43,276 nucleotides of DNA from Alphaproteobacteria bacterium (GTDB taxonomy: Bacteria > Pseudomonadota > Alphaproteobacteria > Puniceispirillales > Marisalimonadaceae): NCBI GenBank assembly GCA_016777705.1, contig JADHQW010000001.1:1-43276 (forward strand), in the 5' to 3' direction. A program made the position numbers and the translations under genes. Shown here piece after piece: positions 19,840-29,324 of this stretch (its first letter is position 1; each line of letters opens with the position of its first letter). The notes under the pieces were generated by a model that was not told where the DNA came from, made no database searches, and worked only from the letters and a program-made list of their open reading frames with translations.

Positions 19840-20643
19840 TTATTTTTTTAAATTATTGAAATTATGTAAATATAAATTAACTAAGCCAATTAAGGTTAAA
19901 TCTTCTTCAATATGATCAATACAACACAATGATTTTTTAAATAAATCACTCAAACCACCAGTTGCTACAACTTTATAGTTTTTGTATTCATCTAAAATTT
20001 TAATTTTATTTATAAGACCTTCAATCATCGATACATAACCCCAATAAATACCTGATTCCATTGCATTGACAGTATTTTTTCCAATAATTGACTTTTTATT
20101 AGACAAAGGTTTTAAGGCAACTCTAGGTAACCTAGCAGCAGCCAAGTACAAAGCTTCTAGTGATAAATTAACACCGGGAGCTATAATGCCGCCATTATAA
20201 CTTCCATCAATTCCAACCAAATCAAAAGTTGTGGCAGTTCCAAAATCAATTACTATAGCTGGAGATAAATTAAGACATTTTATAGCAAATGAGTTAACCA
20301 AACGGTCAGCACCTGCTTCTTCAGGGTTATCAATGTTTACTTTTAAGCCTAACCCTAAAATATCATTATCAATTACCAATGGGTTAATTTTGAAATATTT
20401 TTTGATAAATATTTTAATGTTAAAAAGAGTTTCATTAACCACAGATGCAATACAAATTCCAGTAATATCATCAATTTTAACATCAGATAATGTTAACATT
20501 TGTGAAAGCCACGGATAATAACTGTCAGCTGTTCTCTTAGAGTTATTATGTATTCTCCAACAAGCTATTTTATTAATACTTTTATCATAAGAGTATAAAG
20601 CAAAAACAGTATTAGTATTACCACAATCAACAACTAAAATCAT
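19840..20643 (-). CDS. coaX: Type III pantothenate kinase
   Basis: First step of coenzyme A synthesis, ATP-dependent phosphorylation of pantothenate. The 267 residues show the type III (ASKHA-fold) signatures: VVDCGNTNTVFALY, NPEEAGADRLVNSFA, VIDFGTATTFDLV, GGIIAPGVNLSLEAL and VATGGLSDLF. It lies between birA and rnj, the normal alphaproteobacterial position downstream of the nuo operon. Confidence 0.96.
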   Translation of the reverse strand: MILVVDCGNTNTVFALYSYDKSINKIACWRIHNNSKRTADSYYPWLSQMLTLSDVKIDDITGICIASVVNETLFNIKIFIKKYFKINPLVIDNDILGLGLKVNIDNPEEAGADRLVNSFAIKCLNLSPAIVIDFGTATTFDLVGIDGSYNGGIIAPGVNLSLEALYLAAARLPRVALKPLSNKKSIIGKNTVNAMESGIYWGYVSMIEGLINKIKILDEYKNYKVVATGGLSDLFKKSLCCIDHIEEDLTLIGLVNLYLHNFNNLKK

Positions 20644-20655
20644 TACAAGACCAAT

Positions 20656-21381
20656 CTAAACAAAAGTGAAATTCTCAACAGATAAATATTCTGTAATTTT
20701 TGAATTAGTTTTTACTTTAATACCACCACTGTCTCCTATACCTAAAAAAACACCATTTAAAAGATTGGATTTTGAGTTAACGTTTATAATTATGTTTTTA
20801 TTTATGTTGAACATCTTTTTATTAATGTCTTCTTTAAAGAAGACAAAACCAAATTTTTCCCAAGAATAATAATTGTAAAATACTTTGTTCAATATTTTTA
20901 AGCCTATATTTTTAATATTAATGGAACCTTTTAAATGATCCTTTAACTTTGTAGTACCCCACTTTGTTTCAAGAATAGGAGTTTTTAAAATATTTAAACC
21001 TATACCAACTATTATAAAATTATCAGAAGACTCTAACAAAACACCAGAAATTTTCTTGTTGTCTACTAATACATCATTGGGCCACTTTAGATCAATTAAA
21101 TTACTATTTACTCCTAAGTCAACTAATACTTGAACTATTGAAAAACCAACTATCACTGATAATTGATGCCACAAAGATTTATCACTTTTTGGCTTAATAA
21201 TTGTTGATAAGAATAAATTTCCTTTTGAAGAAGTCCATTTGTTTTGATTTCTTCCTCTTCCTTCAGTTTGTGTATGAGCTAAATAAGAGGTTCCTTCAAC
21301 TTCACCACTTAAAGCGGCATTGAAAGCAATATCATTAGTGCTAGTACAAACATTTAATATATTTAAGTTAATATTTAACAA
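20656..21381 (-). CDS. birA: Biotin--[acetyl-CoA-carboxylase] ligase
   Basis: Attaches biotin to the carboxyl carrier protein of acetyl-CoA carboxylase. The 241 residues contain only the catalytic part: TQTEGRGRNQNKWTSSKGNL (biotinyl-AMP loop), DLKWPNDVLVDNKKISGVLLE, and IVGIGLNI. There is no N-terminal helix-turn-helix, so it is not a BirA-type repressor. The start is TTG 21381, supported by AGGA (21388-21391) six bases upstream. Its usual upstream neighbour is nuoN; here it is the orphan NuoL-like gene. Confidence 0.94.
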   Translation of the reverse strand: MLNINLNILNVCTSTNDIAFNAALSGEVEGTSYLAHTQTEGRGRNQNKWTSSKGNLFLSTIIKPKSDKSLWHQLSVIVGFSIVQVLVDLGVNSNLIDLKWPNDVLVDNKKISGVLLESSDNFIIVGIGLNILKTPILETKWGTTKLKDHLKGSINIKNIGLKILNKVFYNYYSWEKFGFVFFKEDINKKMFNINKNIIINVNSKSNLLNGVFLGIGDSGGIKVKTNSKITEYLSVENFTFV

Positions 21382-21417
21382 AATAAATCCTGTAATTTAA
21401 AAAAAGATTTAACACAT

Positions 21418-23106
21418 TTAAAAACGTAGAAAATATTTGTTATATAAAATAAATATTCTATAGTATTTTAGTTTATAATTATTCAATATAAATGGCATTA
21501 TTAAATAATTTACAACAGCCAAAAACATTCCTAAAAGACTAAAAAACGTTAAAAAATATTTAACTTTATCAGACAAATTTAAAATGGAATTAGTAGAAAG
21601 ATCAATATCATTATATATTAATGAATTCCATAAATGTTCTGCATTTATACCGTCAAACAAGTTTTTTGTTAACCAGCCAGCAAAAACTAAACATAAACCC
21701 AAACAAAAAAATATGAGTTTGTTTGTAGATGAGTTTTCATTGATTTTATTAAATTCATGAATATTACCCTTATTCTTTCCTAAAAATATCAATATTATAT
21801 TTTTTAATAAAACATAAGAAATCAAAAAAGAAGCACTCATACCCATTAACATAGAAGGAACTAAAATAGCTTGCTCCGAAGAATACAAAGTTGAAATAAT
21901 GACTTCATGAGAATAAAACCCTGAAAAAAAAGGAACCCCAGACGTCGAAAAAAATGCAATTAAGGTGAATAAAAACATAGAGGGCATTTTAAAGGCAAGA
22001 CCACCCATTGCTTTAACATTAGAAACATTGTTCATCTTTGTCATAACATAGCCTAAACACAAATAAAGCATTGTTGTAGATAAAGAAAAGGTAATATAAT
22101 AAAACATTGCAGCATGATATACTTTGATTGAAAAAATATAAAATATTATAGATGCTTGAGAAAAAGCTAAGTAAGAAATTACATATTTAATGTTTGATGT
22201 GTTAAATGATAAATAAATTAAAATGAAAATTAAACAAAGACTTAAAGGAATCATTGTATTTAAAAAATTAGGAGTAGAAAAAATTAAAGGAAAAAATCTA
22301 AATGTATAAAAGATAATTAATGGAAGTAATGCAGAACAAAAAATCAAGGTAAGTGTAGGTATATTTAAATTTTTAATGTCATATAGACAATTTGAGATAA
22401 AAAACTGTCTAAATCTTAATAAACATGAAAAAAATAAAAGGAACACAGCTAATTCAGCCTTATTTATAGTAATGCCCCAAAATAAAATATTATTGTTAAC
22501 AAAGTTATTATTTTCAAAAATAATTTCAAAATAAATAGAATTATTTAGTTTATAAAGTAGATAGACACTAAAAAAAAACGCTAAATCAGAAATACGATTG
22601 TGTAAAAAAATTTTACTACTGTTTATATAAGTTTCGTCCGCATTTTTACGATTAACAAGAAGAAAAAAAGAAAATAAAATTATTTGCCACGCAATGAAAA
22701 ATTGAATTAAGTTGTTTGAAGAAATTATAGTTAACATTCCAATTGTTAACAAAGAAACATTTCTTATTAACTTTAAATTTAAATACTGTTCTTTAAAAAA
22801 ATTAATTGAGTATATAGTCACTAATGAAGACACAAATGTTACTATGCATACAAATGTTGACACATATATATCTAATCTTAATGACCATGCTACAAAATCT
22901 TTATTAAATTCAATCAAGGGATAAAAATATAATGGAATATCGTTGTTTAATTGAAATAATTTAATAAAAAGATAAACACTTAAACAAAAAGAAAAAATCA
23001 TACAAAAACAATTTATAATAAATGCAATATTTAAGTGATTACTAGAAAATGGTAACAATGAAATAAACAAACTAAGTAAAGGAAATATAAAAATAAAAAT
23101 TTCCAT
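21418..23106 (-). CDS. Orphan NuoL-like membrane subunit without the usual proton-path residues
   Basis: 562 residues, about 14 hydrophobic segments. It aligns with the complex I antiporter-like subunit NuoL: TIYSINFFKE near 97-106, LIQFFIAW at 133-140, SSKIFLHNRISDLAFFFSVYLLY at 163-185, SNIKYVISYLAFSQASI at 304-320, and MGGLAFKMPSMFLF followed by SGVPFFSGFYSHE at 367-401. Positions matching E. coli NuoL residues of the proton path are changed: E144 to Gln141, K229 to Arg231, H254 to Phe256, the HxxxH..K region to Tyr/Phe/Thr, and K399 to His400. Proton pumping therefore looks unlikely. No other nuo gene is in the window. The place, directly before birA, is where nuoN normally sits. The frame is intact. 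A DabB- or Mrp-like role is an alternative, but no partner gene is adjacent. Confidence 0.75.
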   Translation of the reverse strand: MEIFIFIFPLLSLFISLLPFSSNHLNIAFIINCFCMIFSFCLSVYLFIKLFQLNNDIPLYFYPLIEFNKDFVAWSLRLDIYVSTFVCIVTFVSSLVTIYSINFFKEQYLNLKLIRNVSLLTIGMLTIISSNNLIQFFIAWQIILFSFFLLVNRKNADETYINSSKIFLHNRISDLAFFFSVYLLYKLNNSIYFEIIFENNNFVNNNILFWGITINKAELAVFLLFFSCLLRFRQFFISNCLYDIKNLNIPTLTLIFCSALLPLIIFYTFRFFPLIFSTPNFLNTMIPLSLCLIFILIYLSFNTSNIKYVISYLAFSQASIIFYIFSIKVYHAAMFYYITFSLSTTMLYLCLGYVMTKMNNVSNVKAMGGLAFKMPSMFLFTLIAFFSTSGVPFFSGFYSHEVIISTLYSSEQAILVPSMLMGMSASFLISYVLLKNIILIFLGKNKGNIHEFNKINENSSTNKLIFFCLGLCLVFAGWLTKNLFDGINAEHLWNSLIYNDIDLSTNSILNLSDKVKYFLTFFSLLGMFLAVVNYLIMPFILNNYKLKYYRIFILYNKYFLRF

Positions 23107-23247
23107 ATGAGTTTATCTACTTAAAACTTTTATAAATAATTTTTAAAAGTAACAAAAATAAAATCCAAAACAACTAATATTTTATATTAACCATTATGCA
23201 TATTGAAAGATAAAGTGAAACAAAAATAATTTATTAAAATTAATAAA

Positions 23248-24468
23248 CTATCCACCAAAATCATCTAGCATGATGTCATCTTTATCAACCCCAAGATCCA
23301 ATAACATATTAATAACAGATTGGTTCATCATAGGTGGACCACACATGTAATATTCACAATCCTCAGGAGCTGGGTGATCTTTTAAATATTGTTCAAAAAG
23401 TATATTATGGATAAATCCTTTGTGACCGGTCCATTTATCTTCAGGCATGGCGTCAGACAAACCAACATGCCAAGTAAAATTTTTATTTTCAGCTGCTAAC
23501 TTATCAAAGTCTTCAACGTAAAACATTTCTTTCTTAGACCTTGCTCCATACCAAAATGAAACTTTACGATCTGTTTTAATTCTATTAAACTGATCGAAAA
23601 GATGACTTCTCATAGGAGCCATGCCTGCTCCACCACCTATAAAAACCATTTCTTTATCTGTGTCCCTAGCATAAAATTCACCAAAAGGACCTGAAATAAC
23701 AACTTCATCACCTTTTTTTAAATTAAATATATAAGAGGACATTTTACCTGCTGGAATTCCTGTTGAACCTGGAGGAGGAGAAGCTATTCGAACATTCAAC
23801 ATAACTATACCTTTTTCAGCTGGACAATTAGCCATAGAATAAGCTCTTTCAACGGGTTCATCACTTTCAGCGTTAAAGTCCCAAATTTTAAACCTATCCC
23901 AATCTTCGTGATATTCTTTACCTACTTCGTAATCTTTATAAGATAAAGAATATTTAGGAGCTTCTATTTGTATATAACCACCTGCACGAAAATTCACATC
24001 TTCACCTTCAGGTAATTCAAGTATTAATTCTTTAATAAAAGTTGCAACGTTGTCATTACTTCGAACCTTACATCTCCATTTTTTAACGCCAAAAACTTCT
24101 TCAGGCACCTCAATTTCCATATCTTGTTTAACAGCAACCTGACAAGATAATCTGTCACCGCAAGATGCTTCCCTTTTATTAATATGACCTTGTTCGGTAG
24201 GAAGTATAGCCCCACCACCAGAATGAATTTTAACCCTACATTGAGCACATGTTCCACCACCACCACAAGCAGAAGGAACAAAAAGCTTTTCAGCAGCAAG
24301 TGTTTGTAAAAGTTTTCCTCCAGCTGGAACTGTTACGGTTTTTTCTCCATTTATAGTAATATTGACATCACCAGTTGAAACAAGCTTGCTTCTTGCAAAA
24401 ACTATTACTGTAACAAGTGATAATACAATCATTGTAAAAAGAGTTATACCTAAAACAAAAGTGTCCAT
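23248..24468 (-). CDS. nqrF: Na+-translocating NADH:quinone reductase subunit F
   Basis: Electron entry point of Na+-NQR: oxidises NADH through FAD and passes electrons to a 2Fe-2S centre. The 406 residues have an N-terminal membrane helix, a ferredoxin domain with Cys68, Cys74, Cys77 ([12 protein letters not shown]) and Cys109, a flavin site RAYSMANCP, an NADH region with [24 protein letters not shown], and the C-terminal LDDFGG typical of NqrF. Start ATG 24468 has AAGGA upstream. It is the last gene of nqrABCDEF. Confidence 0.98.
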   Translation of the reverse strand: MDTFVLGITLFTMIVLSLVTVIVFARSKLVSTGDVNITINGEKTVTVPAGGKLLQTLAAEKLFVPSACGGGGTCAQCRVKIHSGGGAILPTEQGHINKREASCGDRLSCQVAVKQDMEIEVPEEVFGVKKWRCKVRSNDNVATFIKELILELPEGEDVNFRAGGYIQIEAPKYSLSYKDYEVGKEYHEDWDRFKIWDFNAESDEPVERAYSMANCPAEKGIVMLNVRIASPPPGSTGIPAGKMSSYIFNLKKGDEVVISGPFGEFYARDTDKEMVFIGGGAGMAPMRSHLFDQFNRIKTDRKVSFWYGARSKKEMFYVEDFDKLAAENKNFTWHVGLSDAMPEDKWTGHKGFIHNILFEQYLKDHPAPEDCEYYMCGPPMMNQSVINMLLDLGVDKDDIMLDDFGG

Positions 24469-24479
24469 ATTAAATATCC

Positions 24480-25088
24480 TTAAAGTTTAACGCCTGAAAA
24501 GCACATAAAAGCCATTGCCATAAGGCCAGCTGTAATAAATGTTATACCAAGCCCTTGAAGACCATCAGGTATATCGCTATATTTTAATTTTTCTCTTACA
24601 CCAGCCATGGTAGCTATAGCTAAAGCCCATCCAAAACCAGAAGCAATCCCATACGTTGTAGCTTCAGAAAAATTATAATCTCTTTCAACCATGAATAAAG
24701 ATCCTCCTAATATAGCACAATTAACTGTAATTAATGGTAAGAATATACCCAGTGCATTATATAATGGAGGAAAATACTTATCTAATACCATTTCCAAAAT
24801 TTGAACTAAAGCAGCAATAACTCCGATATAAGATATTAATCCTAAAAATGTTAGATCTACATCAGGAAATCCTGCCCAAGCTAGAGCACCAGGCTTAAGT
24901 AGATATGTAAGTATTATGTTATTAGCTGGAACAGTAATTGTCTGAACAATAATTACAGACACACCCAAGCCAATGGCTGTGGATATTTTTTTTGAAACCG
25001 CAATAAATGTGCACATCCCGAGAAAAAAGGAAAGAGCAAGGTTTTCTACAAATATAGCTTTAACAGCTAATGAAATCAAAGCTTCCAT
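24480..25088 (-). CDS. nqrE: Na+-translocating NADH:quinone reductase subunit E
   Basis: Membrane subunit that with NqrD forms a pair of inverted helical repeats around an intramembrane iron centre. The 202 residues have six helices; [20 protein letters not shown] and [14 protein letters not shown] at the start match NqrE closely, and MCTF carries a conserved Cys. A TTG at 25091 could add one residue; ATG 25088 is preferred because it overlaps the nqrD stop by one base (TGATG), which suggests coupled translation. Confidence 0.97.
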   Translation of the reverse strand: MEALISLAVKAIFVENLALSFFLGMCTFIAVSKKISTAIGLGVSVIIVQTITVPANNIILTYLLKPGALAWAGFPDVDLTFLGLISYIGVIAALVQILEMVLDKYFPPLYNALGIFLPLITVNCAILGGSLFMVERDYNFSEATTYGIASGFGWALAIATMAGVREKLKYSDIPDGLQGLGITFITAGLMAMAFMCFSGVKL

Positions 25089-25741
25089 CAATGGACCTCT
25101 AAAGTCTGAATCTTATATTCACGAGCTTCAACTTGAGATTTTTTCCATGACCTAACACCCCAGATTAAAAATCCAATAATAAAAAATGCTGAAGGAGGTA
25201 ACAGTAATAGTCCATTTGGGACATACCATCCACCGTTACTTACAGGATCTAAAATTGTGACGCCAAATAAAGTACCAGAACCAAAAAGTTCTCTAACAAC
25301 GCCTACACACATCAATAACAAACCGTAACCCAGACCGTTACCAACACCATCTATAAAAGAGTCAACTGGGGTATTTTTCATGGCAAAAGCTTCAGCTCTT
25401 CCCATAACAATACAGTTAGTAATGATTAAGCCAACAAAAACTGAAAGTGTTTTTGATATTTCGTACGCATATGCTTTAATTATCTGGTCAACAAGTATAA
25501 CAAGAGATGCAATTATAACCATTTGAACAATTATTCTTATAGAATTTGGAATATAATTTCTTAACATTGATATAAAAAGAGAAGAAAATCCAGTAACGGC
25601 TATAACAGCCAAAGACATAACAAACGCAACATTTAAAGATGAAGTTACAGCTAATGCTGAACAAATACCTAACACTTGAAGTGTAATTGGATTATTGTCA
25701 ACTAGAGGATCAATTAACAGTTGTTTTCTTGTCTGCGACAT
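25088..25741 (-). CDS. nqrD: Na+-translocating NADH:quinone reductase subunit D
   Basis: 217-residue membrane subunit, sister of NqrE. Typical stretches are [29 protein letters not shown]-like [20 protein letters not shown] with the conserved Cys, and [21 protein letters not shown]. The ATG overlaps the nqrC stop by one base (TAATG). The Cys in the FVGLIITNC segment and the one in NqrE are the expected iron ligands that NqrM helps load. Confidence 0.97.
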   Translation of the reverse strand: MSQTRKQLLIDPLVDNNPITLQVLGICSALAVTSSLNVAFVMSLAVIAVTGFSSLFISMLRNYIPNSIRIIVQMVIIASLVILVDQIIKAYAYEISKTLSVFVGLIITNCIVMGRAEAFAMKNTPVDSFIDGVGNGLGYGLLLMCVGVVRELFGSGTLFGVTILDPVSNGGWYVPNGLLLLPPSAFFIIGFLIWGVRSWKKSQVEAREYKIQTLEVH

Positions 25742-26532
25742 TATGCCTCTCCATTTTTTAAATTTTTAAGAAATTTTTTAAATCCAGACTGACCCATCCA
25801 AAATTTAACTAAATTATTAACCCCATTAGAAGTAAGTGTGGCACCTGCTAAAGCGTCAATATGATACTCTTTTTCTTTTGAAGTTTTGGCAACTTGAATC
25901 ATTAAATCACCATTTTCGTTATTTAACTTCTTACCTTTCCATTGTGCTTTCCATTTTGGATTATCAACTTCTGCACCTAACCCAGGAGTTTCAGCATGCT
26001 GATAAAATTGCAAACCAAATATATCATTTAAGTTATTTTCTAAAGCTATAAAACCATAAAGGGTAGACCACAAACCATACCCATGAACTGGAAGTATGAC
26101 TTTATCTAAAGAACCATCATTGTTTTTTAAAAGATAAATAGTTACAAAATTTGCCCTTCTCCCAATTGAAGCAGGGTCTTCTTTTAAAGCAATACTTAAT
26201 AAAGGATCTTGAGAAGCTTTTTTATCATCAAAAACCAATGGATCGAACTTATTCGTAAATTTACCATTTTCTAAATCAACAATTAAAGGTTCAAATGATG
26301 AAAAAGTTTTTTTAATGTTGACCCCTTCATAATATTTGCCAGCAACTTGTAAAATATTTTTTTGTTTATCAAGAGCTTTATTCACTTCCTGTTTAGATTT
26401 TAAATTAACAGCTGCAAAAGAGACAACCATAGAACATATAAAACACAAAGTTGTAGCAACAATTATTGTTTTAGCCATACCATCAACTGGCATTTTTTTA
26501 AATTTTACAAATATATTATTTGAGTTAGACAT
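25741..26532 (-). CDS. nqrC: Na+-translocating NADH:quinone reductase subunit C
   Basis: Periplasm-facing subunit carrying covalent FMN. The 263 residues have one N-terminal membrane helix (about 20-42) and an FMN-binding domain. The flavinylation motif is DALAGAT with acceptor Thr232 (family consensus Dxx[ST]GA[ST]); ApbE, encoded nearby, would attach the [13 protein letters not shown] and [14 protein letters not shown] are family landmarks. It overlaps the end of nqrB by eight bases. Confidence 0.97.
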   Translation of the reverse strand: MSNSNNIFVKFKKMPVDGMAKTIIVATTLCFICSMVVSFAAVNLKSKQEVNKALDKQKNILQVAGKYYEGVNIKKTFSSFEPLIVDLENGKFTNKFDPLVFDDKKASQDPLLSIALKEDPASIGRRANFVTIYLLKNNDGSLDKVILPVHGYGLWSTLYGFIALENNLNDIFGLQFYQHAETPGLGAEVDNPKWKAQWKGKKLNNENGDLMIQVAKTSKEKEYHIDALAGATLTSNGVNNLVKFWMGQSGFKKFLKNLKNGEA

Positions 26533-27733
26533 TAAAAATGGACCTTCTTTTAATATTAGCCATTACAACAAAATGGTCTATTAAAGGTGCAAATATATTT
26601 CCAAATAAAATCGCTAGCATCATGCCCTCAGGAAATGCTGGGTTTAAAACTCTTATCATTACTACCATAAAACCAATTAATGCACCGTAAATGTAACGTC
26701 CTAAGTTTGTATGACTTCCAGAAACTGGTTCAGTAACCATGAACACTAAACCAAAAGCATAACTTCCTATAACTAGATGCCAGTACCATGGCATGCTAAA
26801 CATTGGATTAGTATCTGAACCAATCCAATTCAAAAAAGATGAAAAAGCAACCATTCCAAACAAACATCCAACAACCATTCGATAATTAGCAATTTTAGTT
26901 AACAAAAGAAAACATAAGCCAATTGCACAGGCTAATGTAGATGTTTCTCCTAAAGATCCTTGAATAGTACCTAAAAAAGCATCTGTCCAAGTAATCCCAT
27001 AATTACTTAAACTTTCATATCCCTCAGAGGCAGATAATCCTAAAGAAGTTGCGCCGGAAAAACCATCAACCGGTGTCCAAATTGAATCACCTGACATGTA
27101 AGCTGGATAAGCAAAATATAAAAATGCACGACCAGTTAATGCAGGGTTTAAAAAGTTTTTACCAGTACCACCAAAAACTTCTTTGGCAACAACAACTCCA
27201 AAAGCAATACCTAAAGCAACTTGCCAAAGTGGTGTAGAGGCAGGTAAAGTTAGTGCAAACAACATTGATGAGACAAGGAAACCTTCGTTAACCTCATGGC
27301 CTCTGATGGTTGCAAAAACTACTTCACAAATACCACCTGCTAACAATGTAGTAATATAAATGGGTAAAAAATATAACAAACCATGAAAAACGTTTGACAC
27401 TATGCTCGTAGGATCTATTCCTAGTCCCGTTAATTGTAAGAGATATATCCTCCACCCTGCTATTTCATTAATATTTAATGTTGATAAAGCTGTATTTGTT
27501 TGAAAACCAGTATTGTACAAAGCCCACAAAACACACGGTATAGTAGAAATAACAACATAAGTCATTATTCTCTTCATATCGACAAAGCTACGAGCATGAG
27601 GAGCAACTTTAGTAACGGTGTTACTTGTGAAAAAAATTGTCTCTATCATTTCAAAAATTGGATAGTACTTTTGAAATTTACCACCTTTTTCAAAATGAGG
27701 CTCAATTGAGCTAAAATAACTTCGTAGTGACAT
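26525..27733 (-). CDS. nqrB: Na+-translocating NADH:quinone reductase subunit B
   Basis: Main Na+-conducting and quinone-reducing membrane subunit, carrying a covalent FMN. About ten helices. The flavinylation motif DGFSGAT is at residues 223-229, acceptor Thr229. GHEVNEGFLVSSMLFALTLP and GGTGKNFLNPALTGRAFLYF are characteristic. A TTG at 27736 would add one residue; ATG 27733 is chosen because AAGG lies seven bases upstream. It starts four bases after the nqrA stop codon begins. Confidence 0.97.
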   Translation of the reverse strand: MSLRSYFSSIEPHFEKGGKFQKYYPIFEMIETIFFTSNTVTKVAPHARSFVDMKRIMTYVVISTIPCVLWALYNTGFQTNTALSTLNINEIAGWRIYLLQLTGLGIDPTSIVSNVFHGLLYFLPIYITTLLAGGICEVVFATIRGHEVNEGFLVSSMLFALTLPASTPLWQVALGIAFGVVVAKEVFGGTGKNFLNPALTGRAFLYFAYPAYMSGDSIWTPVDGFSGATSLGLSASEGYESLSNYGITWTDAFLGTIQGSLGETSTLACAIGLCFLLLTKIANYRMVVGCLFGMVAFSSFLNWIGSDTNPMFSMPWYWHLVIGSYAFGLVFMVTEPVSGSHTNLGRYIYGALIGFMVVMIRVLNPAFPEGMMLAILFGNIFAPLIDHFVVMANIKRRSIFNV

Positions 27734-27736
27734 CAA

Positions 27737-29080
27737 TTAACCTTCTTTCTCTATTTTCTGCAGACTATCTCTCAAAGCAGAACCGTATTCATATTTTGCT
27801 GGGCAGGCAAATGTACACAAAGCTAAATCTTCTTCGTCTAATTCAAGAGCACCCAGTGATTGAGCCACATCTGTGTCCATTACTAAAAGAGCTCTTAACA
27901 TTTGTGTAGGTAAAAAATCTTGTGGCATTAAAGTTTCAAATACACCTGTTGGAACCATTGCCCTTCTGCCACCATTCAAATTTGAAGTTAAATTAAATAA
28001 TTTAAAAAAACCAAAAGCAGATAACAAAACAGGCATTACTGAAAATTTATTCGGCTGTGGCTTTATCCATCCAAAAAAATGTTTTTCTAAATCCTCTTTG
28101 ATTATAGTAATTTGACGAGAATATTTACCTAAGTAAGCAAGCTCATTAGTAGCATGAAATCCAGAAAGAACAGAACCTGAAATAACTCTACAACCTTCAG
28201 CTTTATTATATTCGCCTTCTAAAATATCGTCTAACGATGCACCCAAAACTGTTTTAACTAATCGAGGCTTAATAGCATGTGGCCCAGCTATGGATACAAC
28301 TCTATTAATATCAATAAAACCTGTTAAAAACAGTTTACCAATCGCAATAACATCCTGATAGCCAATTGACCAAACAGTTTTAGAAGCAGAGGGAGCGTCT
28401 AGAAAGTGCATATGTGTTCCTGCTAATCCAGCTGGATGAGGTCCTGCGAATTCATATGTATGATGATCGTTGACTTTGATCTGACTATCATTTTTTGTGC
28501 AAATAAATACATTACCTTTTGTTAACAAAGATATTTTTTTAACACCTTCATTAAAAGCTTTTAAATCTTGATCAATTATAAGTTCTGCATCTGGGCATAA
28601 AGGTTCAGTATCCATTGCAGTAATAAAAATAGATGAAGGCACACTATCGCCTGATGGGACCTTAGAGTAAGGCCTTGTTAAAAAAGAAGTCCATAAACCA
28701 CTATCAAATAAACATTTTTTTACGAATTGTTCCTGAGATTTTTCATTAGAATGAGATTTAGTTATATCAATGCCTTTATCAGTTATACTTTCAACATCAA
28801 TCACAACACTTAGAAGAACCCTTTTATCTCCCCTATTTATAACTTTTACAATACCTTTACATGGTGAAACATATGAAATTTCTGGGGAGTCTTTATGACA
28901 AAAAAGAGGAGTACCTCTTTTTACTTTATCACCCACACTAACAAGCATTTTAGGTTTTAAGCCTTTATAATCAGACCCTAGTACCGCGACAGTTTTTGGA
29001 TTTTTCTCACCATGAATAACTTGATCTGGAATTCCTAAAACAGGAATGTTTAAACCTTTCTTTAAATTAAAAATATTCAT
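27737..29080 (-). CDS. nqrA: Na+-translocating NADH:quinone reductase subunit A
   Basis: Cytoplasmic subunit of Na+-NQR, linked to quinone binding, and first gene of the operon. The 447 residues begin MNIFNLKKGLNIPVLGIPDQ, the normal NqrA start, and contain VGDKVKRGTPLF, PCKGIVKVINRGDKR, FAGPHPAGLAGTHMHFLDA, SGSVLSGF, and a C-terminal ALELDEEDLALCTFACPAKYEY, all typical. A 244-base divergent spacer separates it from apbE. Confidence 0.97.
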   Translation of the reverse strand: MNIFNLKKGLNIPVLGIPDQVIHGEKNPKTVAVLGSDYKGLKPKMLVSVGDKVKRGTPLFCHKDSPEISYVSPCKGIVKVINRGDKRVLLSVVIDVESITDKGIDITKSHSNEKSQEQFVKKCLFDSGLWTSFLTRPYSKVPSGDSVPSSIFITAMDTEPLCPDAELIIDQDLKAFNEGVKKISLLTKGNVFICTKNDSQIKVNDHHTYEFAGPHPAGLAGTHMHFLDAPSASKTVWSIGYQDVIAIGKLFLTGFIDINRVVSIAGPHAIKPRLVKTVLGASLDDILEGEYNKAEGCRVISGSVLSGFHATNELAYLGKYSRQITIIKEDLEKHFFGWIKPQPNKFSVMPVLLSAFGFFKLFNLTSNLNGGRRAMVPTGVFETLMPQDFLPTQMLRALLVMDTDVAQSLGALELDEEDLALCTFACPAKYEYGSALRDSLQKIEKEG

Positions 29081-29324
29081 TTAAAATAAAATTTATCCTT
29101 TGGAATTAAAAATTTTAATAGTTATTATGATTTAAATATATATTGGAGATATATATAATATATTTAAAAAAAAACAAGTGTATATATGCATTTTTTTATG
29201 TTTTTTCAAAAATATTCAAATGATGAATGTAAAGAATATTTTATATAAAAAATATAAGATTTTATTGTTATCATTAAAAAAATATATAAAAGTTTGATAA
29301 ATTAAATTTTATTGTGAAATTAAA
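29081..29324. promoter_or_regulatory. Divergent regulatory spacer between nqrA and apbE
   Basis: At 244 bases this is the longest non-coding stretch in the window, and it must carry promoters for nqrABCDEF leftward and apbE-nqrM rightward. It is almost wholly A+T with many TATA-like strings, so boxes cannot be assigned with confidence. It contains an AT-only inverted repeat at 29136-29156. No open frame of note is present on either strand. Confidence 0.5.
29136..29156. repeat. AT-only inverted repeat in the nqr/apbE spacer
   Basis: Two 8-base ATATATAT arms (29136-29143 and 29149-29156) flank TGGAG. The loop holds the only G cluster of the spacer. It could be an operator or just reflect composition; no T-run follows on either strand in a way that suggests a terminator. 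Confidence 0.35.

Noticed and set aside
23126-23150. Weak hairpin (ACTTTTA ... TAAAAGT) after nqrF followed by a short T-run on the minus strand
   Set aside because: A 7-bp stem with one G-C pair and an 11-base loop is too weak in DNA of this composition to call a terminator.
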